A DNA stretch of 64,000 bases. Source: Xylocopa sonorina (taxonomy: Eukaryota > Arthropoda > Insecta > Hymenoptera > Apidae). The stretch is from NCBI RefSeq assembly GCF_050948175.1, contig NC_135200.1, positions 5,013,001 to 5,077,000 on the forward strand, read 5' to 3'. Under the pieces are notes generated by a model that worked only from the letters and a program-made list of their open reading frames with translations, did no database searches and was not told where the DNA came from. Positions 14,201 through 27,700 of the stretch are shown in pieces (position 1 is the stretch's first letter; each line of letters begins with the position of its first letter). The position numbers and the translations under genes were made by a program.

Positions 14201-17200
14201 TAAATATCCAAGAAAAGTTTGATAATCAAATTTCGTGAACGAAGTATAGAGTTTAAAAAATGTGTCGAGAACAGCTGTACGCAAAAACCATACGATCCTC
14301 GCACATGTCTCCCTTGAGCATGGAATTTGCCTGATGTTCGATCGGTTGTGTTACAAAGTAGATTTTCGACAAAATATTATTCGCGCGATATCAAATTTAC
14401 CTATACACAGAATAAATATTAAAAAAATGATTCTCACTCGCTCTTGTACAACGAAACGTATTTAAAAATATTATACACGCGTTAAAATGAAACTTGGAAA
14501 CCCGACTGATATTATTTCGAATTAGGTCTCTCGTTATAATTAACAAACCGTTCTTGTATCATGTTCACAGCCAGTGATAAACACCCTATTAACGTTATCG
14601 ATGCATCCGGTGCATTATCGTTCCCGGTGGCTAACAATTAAATTATCGCGTAGCTGTTTGGGAAGTTTGCACGACGATCAAAGGGAACGAAACCGGGTTA
14701 CAATATTGTGCCATCGACGGGAATTAATTGCGGTTAACTCGAAGCCAGTGCGAATAAAATGTCCGAGCGAGAGCAGCCAGTGGCCCGAAAATGGACTCGA
14801 GCAGAGAACTCTCGCTAAAACAACCTATTCAATTACCCGCGTATACTCGAAACCTCTTCGCTTCCACTTGTTACTCTACCATAGAGTGCATTCTCCTCAG
14901 GCACTTCAGCTTCTTCTCCGAGAAACGACCTTTCGTCCACTTTTTCAGCTACCGCCACGCTATTATTTTCGTCTTACTTAGACGAAGCGCCTGCGGAAGA
15001 AGCTCGCCTGCACAGCACGCGGGTTGGCCCTCAGTCGTTCCTTCGTAATTCCCAATTACCATTTACCTCTAAGGGACCAGGCTCTTCCGTTATTCGAACG
15101 CTTGAAGCGTCGAGTGTCTTCCGCGAAGGAAAAAAATTCGAAGGAGAGACTCTGCTGGTCGCGATTCCTGTTCCGTCGTCACGGCTTAGAACAGTTTCCC
15201 TCCATCTGGAACGTATCGCGTGCAAAGCGACTGTCCCGCAGGTACGCGTCCAACCCTAACAGAAGGATCTCTCCAGCGTCCGTTTCTTTCGAGCGTGTTG
15301 GAGGTCGTCGAAACGTTCGCCACCGCATGGGGCAGAGGAAAGTCTCGAGGAACGTATAAAACTGTCCCCGGGATTTTTGTGGCGTACAAGCCATTTCACT
15401 CGTTTAGGGCGCGTCGGACATCGGGTCCTGTTGTAAACGTCCTTAACTCCCCCGCAAGACGAAGATTTATCGTTTCACGGTTCGTTTAAACGTTTTGGTA
15501 CCCGATATTGTGTTCAACCGGCGGTCAATGGCGTAGAAATTCCTTGGAGCACTTCGAGATGCTGATAATCTCTTGGCTGGCTAATGGAAAATTGTTACTC
15601 GAATAGCTGGTTGCTTGTTCGAGAGCGTAAAACTGACGTAACTCGCGTCGAACACACGCCATGGATACGGTAGAACGATCGAATTCGATCGAACCGATCC
15701 GTCTGACCGCGTGTTTCGACCGCCTCGGACGCATTAGAAGGTTAAGAGCGGCGCGTTAGCGCGCCCAGAGAAAGTCGCAATGGGATCGCGAAAAGCTTAT
15801 AAGAGGATTATAATGCCTCGAGGTTAATGGTACGTAGAAACGAGCGTTCGCCGCGTTTCTTTGCTGAGTTAATCCGAAAATTATCTCGTTTTTCTGTTCC
15901 ATTCGTCGGAGGAAGTGAAAACGTCGTTCCGGCGACGAGGGCGTTCCTGGCGCAGCCGGTGCTATCGAAATTGGAGTTCGAGTTACGTTTCGCGGTTCCT
16001 TGGGAACATTCTGCGCGTGTAATTAAACTGTTACGCGACTATAAGGAAGCGTATCGCCAGTTTTAATTGAACGATATCGCGTTCGATGTTTAGTTAGTCG
16101 TAATAATGTTGCGTGGAAAAAGTGGCGGAAACTCGCGAATTTCCACTGAAACGTTACGCTGTTCCATTAGAGAACAGGACTGGTCATAATTCAGCGAATT
16201 AATAGAGATCAAAGGATAGCGAACCGTTCGAGAAGCTCGGGCGAACCAATTTCGACGAGATTCAACCGTTTCATAATAATTTATACGCGTAACAGGGTAT
16301 CTAAAATATTTACACGCGAGTACATTTAAATATGCTACCGCGTGGCGGGCGCAGTAACGAAAGGTAATGAATTAAAAGAGCTCGCGCCGTAAATCTTACG
16401 GTCGCACCGCGTAAATCACTTTCCGCGTGTTTCCTCTTTTACAAGTGCTTCCCTCCATTTTTCTTATCGCGCGTACTCGGCCATTACACGCGAACGAGTA
16501 CGCGTTTCCTCGTACAATTAAACAAGTTGTTCGCGAGTATCTTCAAACTGGAGCCACAGAGTGTTGGATTACACGTAAACAATCGAACGATGTCGTACGT
16601 GTTCTCTTTCGTAGCCAAGATTCTACTGTGCGCTACTAATTGCACATTTAGAACGACCACGTGCTCTGAAAAAGAGAAACGGATCGCAGTAAAAATCGAT
16701 GGATACCATTTTACGTGGTTCAGTCATGGTTCAAGGATTCGTGACGCGAACCTCTCGCAGGAAAAAAAAATCCTGCGCCAGGCGTACAGGAGCGAGTGTA
16801 CGCGTACTTATGCACTGGAGCATACTGGTTCGCGATCGAGAATCGTTCTTCTGCGGCCTGGGAACTGTTAGCCCAGTTAGACTCGTAACGCTTCGAGGAT
16901 TATGCTATATTCACATCGCGTGTTATCTGCTCTCGTATTCCCAATGAGATACTTACGCGGGAAGAGAAGTTGTACCCACCTATCCAATATTTTTTTTCTT
17001 TCACTTTGGGGCCAGCCGTTACGTAAAACCTTGCGGTTCCACGGAGGAGGTTTCTTTCTTTTTTTCTTTCCTTCGCCTGTGAATTCAACGCGAGGATATC
17101 AATTTAAATAATCCCGACGTTCGAATAAAACGGCGTACTTGGACTAAAAACGTGCTCTGAAAAATGTACCGTGGATATTTCGTCGGATAATGATCGCTAG

Positions 17201-20200
17201 CGGTGCAATTAGTCGTTTCTGTCGTCTCTTTGCTCGCGTCGTTGAAAAATGTAGAACGAAATAACAAAATTGTAGACTGTCAGGAGCGGAGTGATTATGA
17301 TTCGTTGCAGAGTGATCGTAATGAAACGAATAAGGTTGCATCTGGTACAAGTTTGTACCAGATTCTATGCGTTTCGAATTCGAATGCGAGTTTAACGTAA
17401 ACGCGATTCTATGCGTTTTCTTTACGAATTGTCAATTTAATGTAATTCATGTATGAGTAGAGTGGCGACGTGACACACAGTTTTCTGTGAATTAACGCTT
17501 CAGTCCAATCCACCTGCGATATCCATACTTTCACTTGAGAATATATTGACAATACACGTTCTGGTAACTATCGTACTTATTCTGAGTTATGTATATATGT
17601 GTAATGCCTTACCGCGGGTCTCGTTTCAATTATAGATCGTGTGTAAGTAACAAGTAGTAGAAGAAATATTCGATACTATCTGGGAGCAAACTTTTTGAGA
17701 GATTAGGTAGGCCGCCTCAAGGCTGATAGCCCCGTGTATTTGAAATATTTTCGTGTAGTTTCCATATAGACGCGTACGATATGTTCGTACACGCTATAAA
17801 GAGAACTCGACGCGAATGTTAACCATATCTTGTACATACATACACAAGGGAATAAATTTCGAAGGGAAAACAAGTCGAGATCCTCGCCGCGAACCGTGTG
17901 CGCAAGGATTAAAAGACTAAAGAGAGAGAAGACTAAAAATAAAAATTCTAAATTTAAAAACGAGTCGAAGGAAACGACGTAACTGGACTTTCCATACTTT
18001 TTTTCTGGCGCAGGTAAATTCGATCGAACGATCTATAGAACCGTGCGAAGTGTTTCTATTCGTAGCTCCTTTTTCCTCGTGTCGCATGCCTTTCTACCAC
18101 GTGTACCACGAAGCTGCTTTCATTTTTCCTCCACCGTTTTCTCCGGCTCTTCGTCTAGTCACCACTTTCGTTGGGTATCCGCGATTTCCATGTAAGTAAT
18201 GAGTCATTTCGAACGAAGAAACGATCGTAATCATGTAGGTAGTCGTGGATCCGCGATACGTGGAACAGGTGTGCGTGCAACTGTAACTTGCATCCATCGA
18301 TATTTCCTGGATCGATAGAGACCGCGACCCGTGCCCCAGAAACTGAATTAATCGGCGATAACCGATAATTATAACGCGAGCGCTCTATTCTCGTTGTATT
18401 CTCATCAGCGTAAACACTGGCTTCGATATTCGAACGCTCGTTGATAACGTTAATCGCGTTTTACGCTACCATTTGCGAGAGAATCTCGCAAATTTGTAAA
18501 ACGACCAGAGAAATTCTTATTCGTCGTGGTTCTCGTTTAATATCCGACAGTACGACGTTCAGAATAAGGAACTGAACGAATTGGCGAATTGAAAAAAGTT
18601 TAGGTACATCGCGTATTAAAACTCTTCTGGTCGAGAACTTTTCTTAACTTTATACGATTTTGTAGGATAAAAATAGTGGTTAAACGTGCAACGAACAGTT
18701 TCGCTCGAAGCCCCGTGTATTTTCAAAGCTTCGTACGCGTTTTAAGAGGGTCGAAACACTCGTCGATGGTACAGTGCGCGTTATCTACGCGTATCCCGTA
18801 TGTGAGTCATGATTACGCTATCTACTTTCAAAGGGGTGACTTCTGTAAACGTTACATGCATGTTGCGTGCTTGAAAAATGAGGCTCATTTAGATCCAACG
18901 AAATTGAACTGAGTATCACTAAATTTTATTACACAAAATAACAAATTTCAAAAAATCAAACAATTCTTCCATTTAAATTCTCTTTTATTTTCTCTCTCTC
19001 AAAAAAAAGAATCAGTCGAACGAACGAAACACAGATCTTCTAATCGATTTTTCTACGAGCAAGCAACGTTCGTTCCAAGGTACAAAATCCGCTGGTAAAA
19101 ATCGAAGGGAAGAGATAAACGGTTGACTTTATCAGAAATACATAGAAGATACCAGGCGTTGATGTTACTCAAGCGCAACGCGCGCGCATACAAAGGAGGG
19201 TATTTATATTCCAGTCGAAAGATTTTCTCGCTGGCAAGGTGGATTAAAAGGTGGACTTTAATATTCATGCCTGTAAATTCCCCCTTAGAGGAGGTACAGA
19301 AACATCGCGAACCTCGACACCCGACGCTTGGGCTCGCTTTAAGGGAGACAAGGCGCGTCACTGTGCACAGAACGATGTAGCGCGTTTTACGCGCGTCGCC
19401 GGGCACGTGCGTTTTTGCGACGGCCAACTTCCGGTCCAGTTTTTAGCCGCCAGCTCCGTCTCTCGACTCGCTCGGTGTTCCTCGTGAAACGCGAGCCAGG
19501 ACTAGGACTTTTCTCTACCGACTGTCCTCGACTAGAGAGAGGGTTCGCGTTTATACGTACGACGACACGTACGTTCAAGAATTTTCAAGTAACGTGTCGC
19601 GCGGAAAGCCGCGCTTTCCCAACCTCGATCATTCGAGGGTACGAAAACGCGAACGAGAGAAATTTTCACGAATTGCAAAGAAGGGTGATTTTCAACGTCG
19701 AAATTATTAGATGGACGTAGGGAAGAACTGTCGAGACTTTGTTCGCGAGAAAACCATTTGAAAAATTCATCGCGTACAACGCGCGTTAATGGCAAAATTC
19801 CATAGGACTCTACGACGCGTGACGAAATCCTGTATTGCCGTGTGCAGCCACCCACGTAGGAATGAATCGTCAGCCCTGCCATTAGTGTACGCTTAGGCGA
19901 AGGATTTCGAAAAGTATTTTTCTCGTACAAGTTTCAAGCGCTATTTCGTCCGTCGTTTAAATTCGACGCGGCTGTGGCTGAAGCGAATATTTGTATTACG
20001 CGCAAAGGGAATATTTAAAAGTAGATCTTTATCGAACATCTGACCAAAGTCGATGGATATGTATAAAGAAATTTAATTGAATCAGATATCTATGAAAAAA
20101 GGCTTTATTACGTATTATATCTATATCGACCTCGTTAATTAAATTTCATTAGATTTGATTTCTATACAATGTCTTAGCGTTTTTATATAACTACGTAATT

Positions 20201-21678
20201 AGCGGTGATATGGTACATTCGACCATTAAACCGATCGCACCGTTCGTGAAACAGAAACTTCCCTGTATCTATAATTTCATAAAATTAGAAAGTCTGCAAC
20301 AGGTGAAAAAGCGCGTCGAGATCAGTGATCGCCTCGTTTTCCACCATCGTCGACCACGATACTGAGAAGGAAAAAAAAGAAAAGAAAAAGGCAACAATTT
20401 ATATCCTCTCGTATCATCCTTATTAATTCTCCGTGCCTTTAATCTCTCGCGAATCTTCTAAACGACTCATTACGGAAAGATCTTATATGGCTGCGAACCG
20501 TGTAATCAGCTTACAAATACAACTTAATCAGCGTTGCGATTCGACGTTGGAGAAAATTCCGTTTCAAGAGAAGAGATTTCTCGTTACATTCTGGGATACG
20601 AATATGCGTTTTTCAGCTGCGCGCAAAATTTCATAAGGGAAACGATCGACGAGAGAAATCTCGCGGGCGGCATTGTGTACGTTGGCGCGGATCGCGTAAG
20701 ATCGGCGGGGAAAATCTGGCGATCTCGAGCGTATTTATAGCTTTCGTTTTCAATGGAAATCGTTGGCCGCGAGGTATCGTCACGGTTAATAACGAAGCTG
20801 CGTCGGTAGGAGGGTACGCGTTTCGAATGTCGATGATTCGCGTCTAGTTACGAATTACAACGCGCGCCGCCGTGACTCATGCACGTATTTGCTTGCAATT
20901 AGCAGCGAATCGTTCGAAACGTCGCGTTCAACCCTCTCGACTCTGGTGGTGAACCAACCGCGAGTGGTCTGCGATGGCTGCTATTTAACGGAATTCGAAT
21001 TCGCTCGATGCAACCTGACAGGGTATTATTAGAAACGAAAGTGTTTCTGTACGATGATTCATATTTCCGTTATACTTATTAAGCCTTTGACCACTGTTGG
21101 CGTCTAAAAGCGCTTGGAAGGCTTGCGCCTCTGATGCTGTAGACGCTTGGAAAACTTGCGATACTGTGGGCAACTAAAGCGGTTAGAGAACTTGTGCTTC
21201 TAATACTGAATGCGTCCCCAAAGGTGCTTAGAAAACTTGTGATACTGCGAGAACAATGCAGACGTATTATTTCAATGTTATCTATAAAACTCCTCGCATA
21301 CGTAACTTCTCGCTAAACAGCTTTCCCTTAACGTTTACTTAGTTATTTTAGCGAACGATCAAAGTTTCAAGGATCCTCCTCCTCTCTACGCTACCTACAT
21401 TAACTTGGCGTAATCTCAGCCTCGCTCGTTTCAATATCTCCAACGGACTAAATTTAATGACAAGGCGTGTGTTACGGAATTAATATGCAGCCACTCGAGA
21501 AGGACTCGAGGTAGACTCGCTCGAGAATAAGAGACACGAAAATAGAACGATACAGAGCCGCGGAAGAGTAGTTCGTTTCGAAAGCGTTGTCGATAATGAT
21601 ATCGGGACTGGTTTCTCGATACGGCTCGAATTTTTTTCATCGTAACAGAGAGAGCATCTCTCGCATGCGTCTAGTGGC

Positions 21679-21743
<65 letters not shown>

Positions 21744-24700
21744 GACCCGTATCAGGGCTGTGCGTTGCCTACGCGATGAATTTTGATTAGTAGCCGGCGC
21801 TGATCCGCTCGAGGTACAATTAGGGGCGACGGACAGGACTCGTCGTCGATCGAATCGAAATAAAACCGCGAAAGAGAACGGTGAAAGATGATCTACGAGT
21901 CGGTCGTTCGCAGGGTGTACTGTATCGAGGGAAGACGAGACGGTGGGAAGTTCGAGTCAAGTGCGATCGCCGTTTCGAGAGCAATAAATTACTCTTTCTT
22001 TCACCTTTTTCAACGCGTAGTTTTACTGCCCAGGCGATACGAACCGGAGAGCTTTTCTTTCGCCCTGGTTAAACGAACGTCGTCGAGAACATTTAGCATA
22101 TTTTATTCTTATGCGTTCCGTTCACCACGGTTACTCGTCTGGCACCAACACGCGCATCGAGTACCGCCATTAATAGGATAATAACAGTCGAACTTTTTCC
22201 CGTTTCTTTTCTTTCTCTCTAGTTAACTTTATATACATTTCCTTCATGGATCTATATATATAAGTATTAAGTAGTTGAAGAAAATGTTTAATTGAAAACA
22301 GAGCTCTAAAGTTTGTAAAACAACGACACGTGTAGTGTTACATACTCTATAATTAAACGTGTATGTTTAAACGAAATTTTCTCTAAGATCGAAATGAAAG
22401 TGTGTACACGAATTTAAGCATATGACGGAAATAATTATCGAGTAAAAAGTTTGACTTTTTCTATTCAATTAAAATCAGATCGTATGTTCGATAACTTAAT
22501 TAGGACTTACTATGTATCGAATTCATTTTAATTGTACTTCCACGATCGTTATGTTTAAAAAACTGAACCAGAATTTCCCTCGTTAGCCAAGGAATACGAA
22601 GCGAGTATCGTGTATTTGTATCTTATAATCGAACGGATAACTCAATTTGGAGTTCGTAAGAAGAATCGTGGTGTCTCGAATGTTTTCACGCTCTCACGAT
22701 TTTTCGATAGTCGAAACGACAGCTGCGACAACGGGACACATTTCAAATCGATTCAGATGCGAATCGGACCACGGCCCTTATCAGTGGCAGATGCGTTTGG
22801 GACGCGTTGGCGTCGCGTGCCGTTCGAAATCGCTTCGATATAATATAATATATGTGTATCAGGATCCACGATCGATCGTGGGCCGTTATTAAACGTAGGA
22901 GTGTTCGAACGATCGCGTGGAAAGCAGATTAAAGTAAAAACGATGTTATCTGTGGTACACTTGTTGCGAGAAACCGATCCGCGACGAGGTTGAACCAGAA
23001 CGATGAAGCCTCGAGTCTGAGAGCAGCCACGCACCCAGAAACGTTTTCTGAAATATTTCACGCCATTTTTCGACATTGAACATTTCCTTCGATACGATTT
23101 TCAAATGATTTTTCCAGTTTAAAGGTCGACAATCAAACCTGGTACAACGCTTAAGTCCTACATCGTTTTCTCTAACTGCAAAGAGGCAAATAACGTTAAC
23201 GAACCTGAGATATCCAAATTTATGCGAGGATAGTTTATAATTCTAATTGGAAAAGATTAACTTGTTCCTGAATTAATCACTGTCTTCATTTAAATATCGA
23301 TAATATCACAATTCCAAGGTTAATTTCAATTCTCCTTTACATGTACTTACTATGTAGACAGAAAGATAAATAGATAAGTTAAGTAGAAAGTTCTATGCGA
23401 AGACAAATCGAATTTCTAATTCAAATTTTCGTTACTGTACATCGGTAGGCTAGATTATTCCACGATGGAAATTACTTGCTGCGCTTGAAAGGGAATCTCT
23501 CGATTGTTCCTGCGTTAATAATGAAATGATTTTCTCCGCGAGGAGTAATATCCTTCGAATCTTCTCATCGCTTAAACCCTTCCTCGAATACGTTCACTTC
23601 CCACTAGCTATCCGTTGGAGATACAAATCCCGTGACTGTATCTGCTCTCGCGATTAACCAGACGGTATCTAACGCTATAAAAACGTAATTGCCTAAAGTA
23701 AAGGGCAATTTGCGTCAGCGATTATATTTTTCAAAGGGAAGCGCGCAAAGTTTCACCCGGGGCCATCTTACGTCGAGGACGAGCGACCGCGTACAATGGC
23801 GGAGAAAAAGTTCCATTCTGTTACGGAGCAGAATGGCCCGCGAGATTTACATATCGCGGGAACAAAGGTTAAAGGACGCGTAGGTGAGCCGTACGTTTCC
23901 GCGCGTAATACCGGGTGAATTTATTCGACTCGTAAAACGACGAGCTGCAATTTCCACGGGCCCCCATCTCAAGACGCACCCCCGTTGTCGTAGCTTTTCG
24001 TGCCACTGTGCTCTGCTACCACGGTTCTAACGATGATCGCAGCCAGAGCAGACCTGCGAACCAATTCCTCCACCCCATTTGTCGGGATGTCAACCGCGAA
24101 ACCTATTGTCCAATTTAATGCTGAAGGTTCATGCGGTTCTGAACGGGCATGTATGGAAAATGTTGCACTCGAAACAATGCGCGGTACGTTTCAGGGAGAG
24201 AGAGCCACGGGAATGTTATTAAATGCGAATGCGTGGCGCACAAAAGGGACGAGAAAATAGCTGGTGTTCAAGTGAATTTGTTTGAATTCATTCGCCCTTT
24301 TTGGTCGCATCGTTTACGTTTATGCAGGATGTTTCTTCTTGACCGCTGTTATTATTTTGAAGTGAAAATTATTTTTTTCTTTTGGTAAATTGTAGAGTGC
24401 ATGTAAGGACGAGTTTTCTTGCTGTCTGTATTTACGTCGTTCATTCTAGCGAGTCGTCGTTTTTCGTCGATTATAGACGATTAGTAACACTCGAGCACAA
24501 CCATGTGTTTTATATGTATTTATAAGAAGCTTAGCTTTGCGTTGGTGTCATTCGTGCCATTCTTTAACAACAGATTACCTCTGTATTACTCGCAAGTTTT
24601 CAACCCGCCAACCCTTAAACTTTAAGTTGAATTTTTAAAGAAAATTGAGAATAAAAACCGTTTTTATCTTCATCCGGGTTATTTGTACCTAATGCGAGTA

Positions 24701-27700
24701 GTTAGAAGTTGAATTGTTAAAGAAAATTGAGAGTAAAAACTGTTTTTATCATCATCTGGGTTATTTTTTTAGCCAGAACGCAGGAAACGTTCGCTAAACA
24801 AGGACAAAGACCTCGAACAGCTCGAAGCTACCAAGAAGACCAGTAAATCCCTTGAAAGATCTCGGTCGACCGTAAATATACGATGCGCTCCCACGCATGA
24901 CTCTAATGCGATTGCTATACGTACTGCTTCACCTACCGCCGGACGCGTCCGGCGTATCCGTAGAAATATATTTCTTTATTGCACCGGACATGTATACATG
25001 CACGCGATATACGCTCGTAAACGCGGCCCACCTACATGTCCACTTTACACGTTCCTCGAGCGTTTTATCGAAGCGCGCCTCGAACGGTTCCTTTCGGTTT
25101 AGCCGCTAAATAAATAAGCAATTTCGAATTTTTTTCTACTGCCTCCCGCGCCTTTGAGAGGCGCTCGCTTTTCATCCGACGTCGGGGATTAACGCAGAGA
25201 TCGACGCAACGAATGGCGATCGAACGCACTCGAACGTGACGAGGTTGCGCGAATTTAAGACTTGACTCGAGGCGTTTTGTCATTTGTTTTGAATAAGAAA
25301 TAAAATTTTGAGTGCTAGCAAAATTCTAACAAGTAAAAATTTGAATTAATAAATTTTCTATCGATCGAAATAGTGGCTGTGAATTTTCGAAAATTCTTTT
25401 CAGCATTGAAAAGCATAGTTTGTAATTGAGAAGGTTGTTACACCACGGATAGAGTTCTAACCCCTTCTATTTCGAGTCGCCATCGTAGCTACCGGCTACG
25501 CATGGCCACTTGACCGAAAGGGAAAAAGAATGAATTATCGTTTCGCCATTGAGCAGAGGAAGGAAAATTGGACGGCTAGGATCGATACGTGAAAAATAAC
25601 CGCCGTGTCTCGCCACTCGACGTTATCCGACTTCTATGTTCTCCTTTTCGAGGGCTTTTTGATAAAAATATCAGGACGTCGAGGGCTTGTGGTATCGTTT
25701 CGCGTACGTGGCTTCCTCTCTGATATCCTCAACCCTGTTGAAATCAATTCTGAGCAGATACGTGAATACTGTAATAATAACTCGAGTAAAAGTGACGCGA
25801 GGTTGTTGCAGTTCCGTTTTCTCGTACATATTAATATTAACTTAATTATCTTACGGAAATAATAAATTTTTCCACACTATATATCCTTCTTATTGTCTGT
25901 CTCGACGAAGGTACTGCTTCTGTTTGCACTTCGATGCACAAAATTGATATTGTGTGCAAATTTTCTTATTTCCTCCAGTGGAAGTTAAGAATATTATTAA
26001 CCACCACCGAGTATTATATTTTAATTTAATACTCACGCGTATATAATATATAAACGAACAAGAAATATTGTTTCCTCCTGGTATAATAAAAAACAGACAG
26101 CAAGTGTTACCGTGGAAGTCGTTCTTACATTTCGATAACATCTTGTGTCATCGGTTTTTAGTGTTCCTTTAGTGGAAAAAAGGGAAGTAAATTATAGCCT
26201 TTATGGTTTCATCAGTTTTTACAACCGCTTGAGTTTCGCAACGATCCAGATTTGGCAACGAACACGCGTAACGCAAGGTAAAGAACCGTCGTCGAAGGAG
26301 CCGAGCAGAGGTGCAGATAAGGGTAATTTGCGTCGTACGTTTCAAATTGCCAGGTTTCGTTCTTGCGGCTGATGTTCTTTCTCTCTGAATCGGCGAGCCG
26401 CCGTAGATCACACCAACTCTCAGGACTCGTGCAATTACGATTGTTTGTAATTACGCGAGCGAGAACGCGTCGATGCGATCGGGAAATGGAGAACAGCGTG
26501 TAATATCATTTCTTTCTTCTTACGAGGATAACACTGTAATTTCTGGTACTTGTTTAATAAGCCTCGTAGAATTCTAATTAAACCTCGTTCGATAAACCGT
26601 ATCGAATATGTTTCAAATAAATTTCTACGTAACGTATAACATTTTCACGTAACACCGTTCGTTTGTTAATTATACGACGATAACGTCGGCTGTGCTTCAT
26701 TATCGTAATTTTTCTGTTGCAGGCGCATGTGGTCTCAGCTTTCGAGCAATCCTTGTCCAACATGACGCAACGTCTGCAACAGCTCACTGCGACCGCCGAA
26801 AAGAAGGTAATAATCCCATTACCAACCTAACATTTCTCTCGAACTCCGAACAAAAACAACGTCGTATCAAATCCCATCGAGTGGATTTTGCGCGAATGTT
26901 CACTGCGAACGCTACTCGCCATTCGAATATGAAGTCTCGAACCGTACGTTGATAGCACGCTGAAACGAAATTTCCCACGACACCAAATGTGTACGTCCTC
27001 GCTAAAAATTGTTAACGTAAAGAAGTCAAGAATGGCCACGAGCCTCGTATGCGACAGAAGCGAACGAACATCCGACCCCGTCTCTTCCTCGTTCATAAGT
27101 TAACCTCTCGGTTCCCAACCCCCTCGATCTTGAGCCAGGGACACAGAAATTCCCGCTTCCGGCGATGCACGCGAATCAAAACGGGAGCAATCCTGGCAGT
27201 CGGTCGCAGCCATCGAGACTCTTTCGCAATCGAAGGCTAGACCGACCAGGTGACTTGAAAATCATGCAATTGTTAAGCAACCAGTCGAACGATCAAATTA
27301 AACTGGTTAACGGTACGATCGTGATTCCAATCTCTCCAGAAGACGCGAAAGCTCTCGATCTCCGAGTGCCAGACTCGGAGAACGCCTCCCTTAAGTCGAA
27401 CTCGACCTCGTCGAGAAACTCTGCTCGTTTGTCCGTCTCTAAATACGTCAGAAAGCGACCAAACGACGACTCGAGGACAAAGAGGGACGTTAAACGACAT
27501 CCTGACGCAGAGACGAAGGCCACAACGAAGCTGTTGGATCCGCAGGAAGAACGGAAGGCGTCAGGTGGCGCTGCGTTGGGGACGCTTGGCAATTTACAGA
27601 CGAAATTGGGACGAGGACTGAAGAGTATCTCGAACAAGTCGAAAGCACGAGCGATGGCTCGTTTGGAGACCAAGAAGGGGTTGAATAGCTCTGCTGGGTT

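Larger units (their letters stand above)
11203..24772 (+). other. Large putative sickie intron; no further exon identified
   Basis: This 13.6-kb interval follows the donor at 11203. I saw no open frame with family similarity. Small exons of under about 100 nt could be missed, and one is expected: in vertebrates a coiled-coil segment precedes the AHVVSAFEQSL exon. A transcript-like AT-rich block at 17600-18010, with hairpin-prone CpG words, has no ORF and no clear identity. Confidence 0.5.

Noticed and set aside
24872..25100. Extension of the 24773 exon to the TAG at 25098-25100
   Set aside because: The open frame loses its charged, coding-like character after the GTAAAT donor at 24872, and downstream navigator exons require splicing in phase 0.
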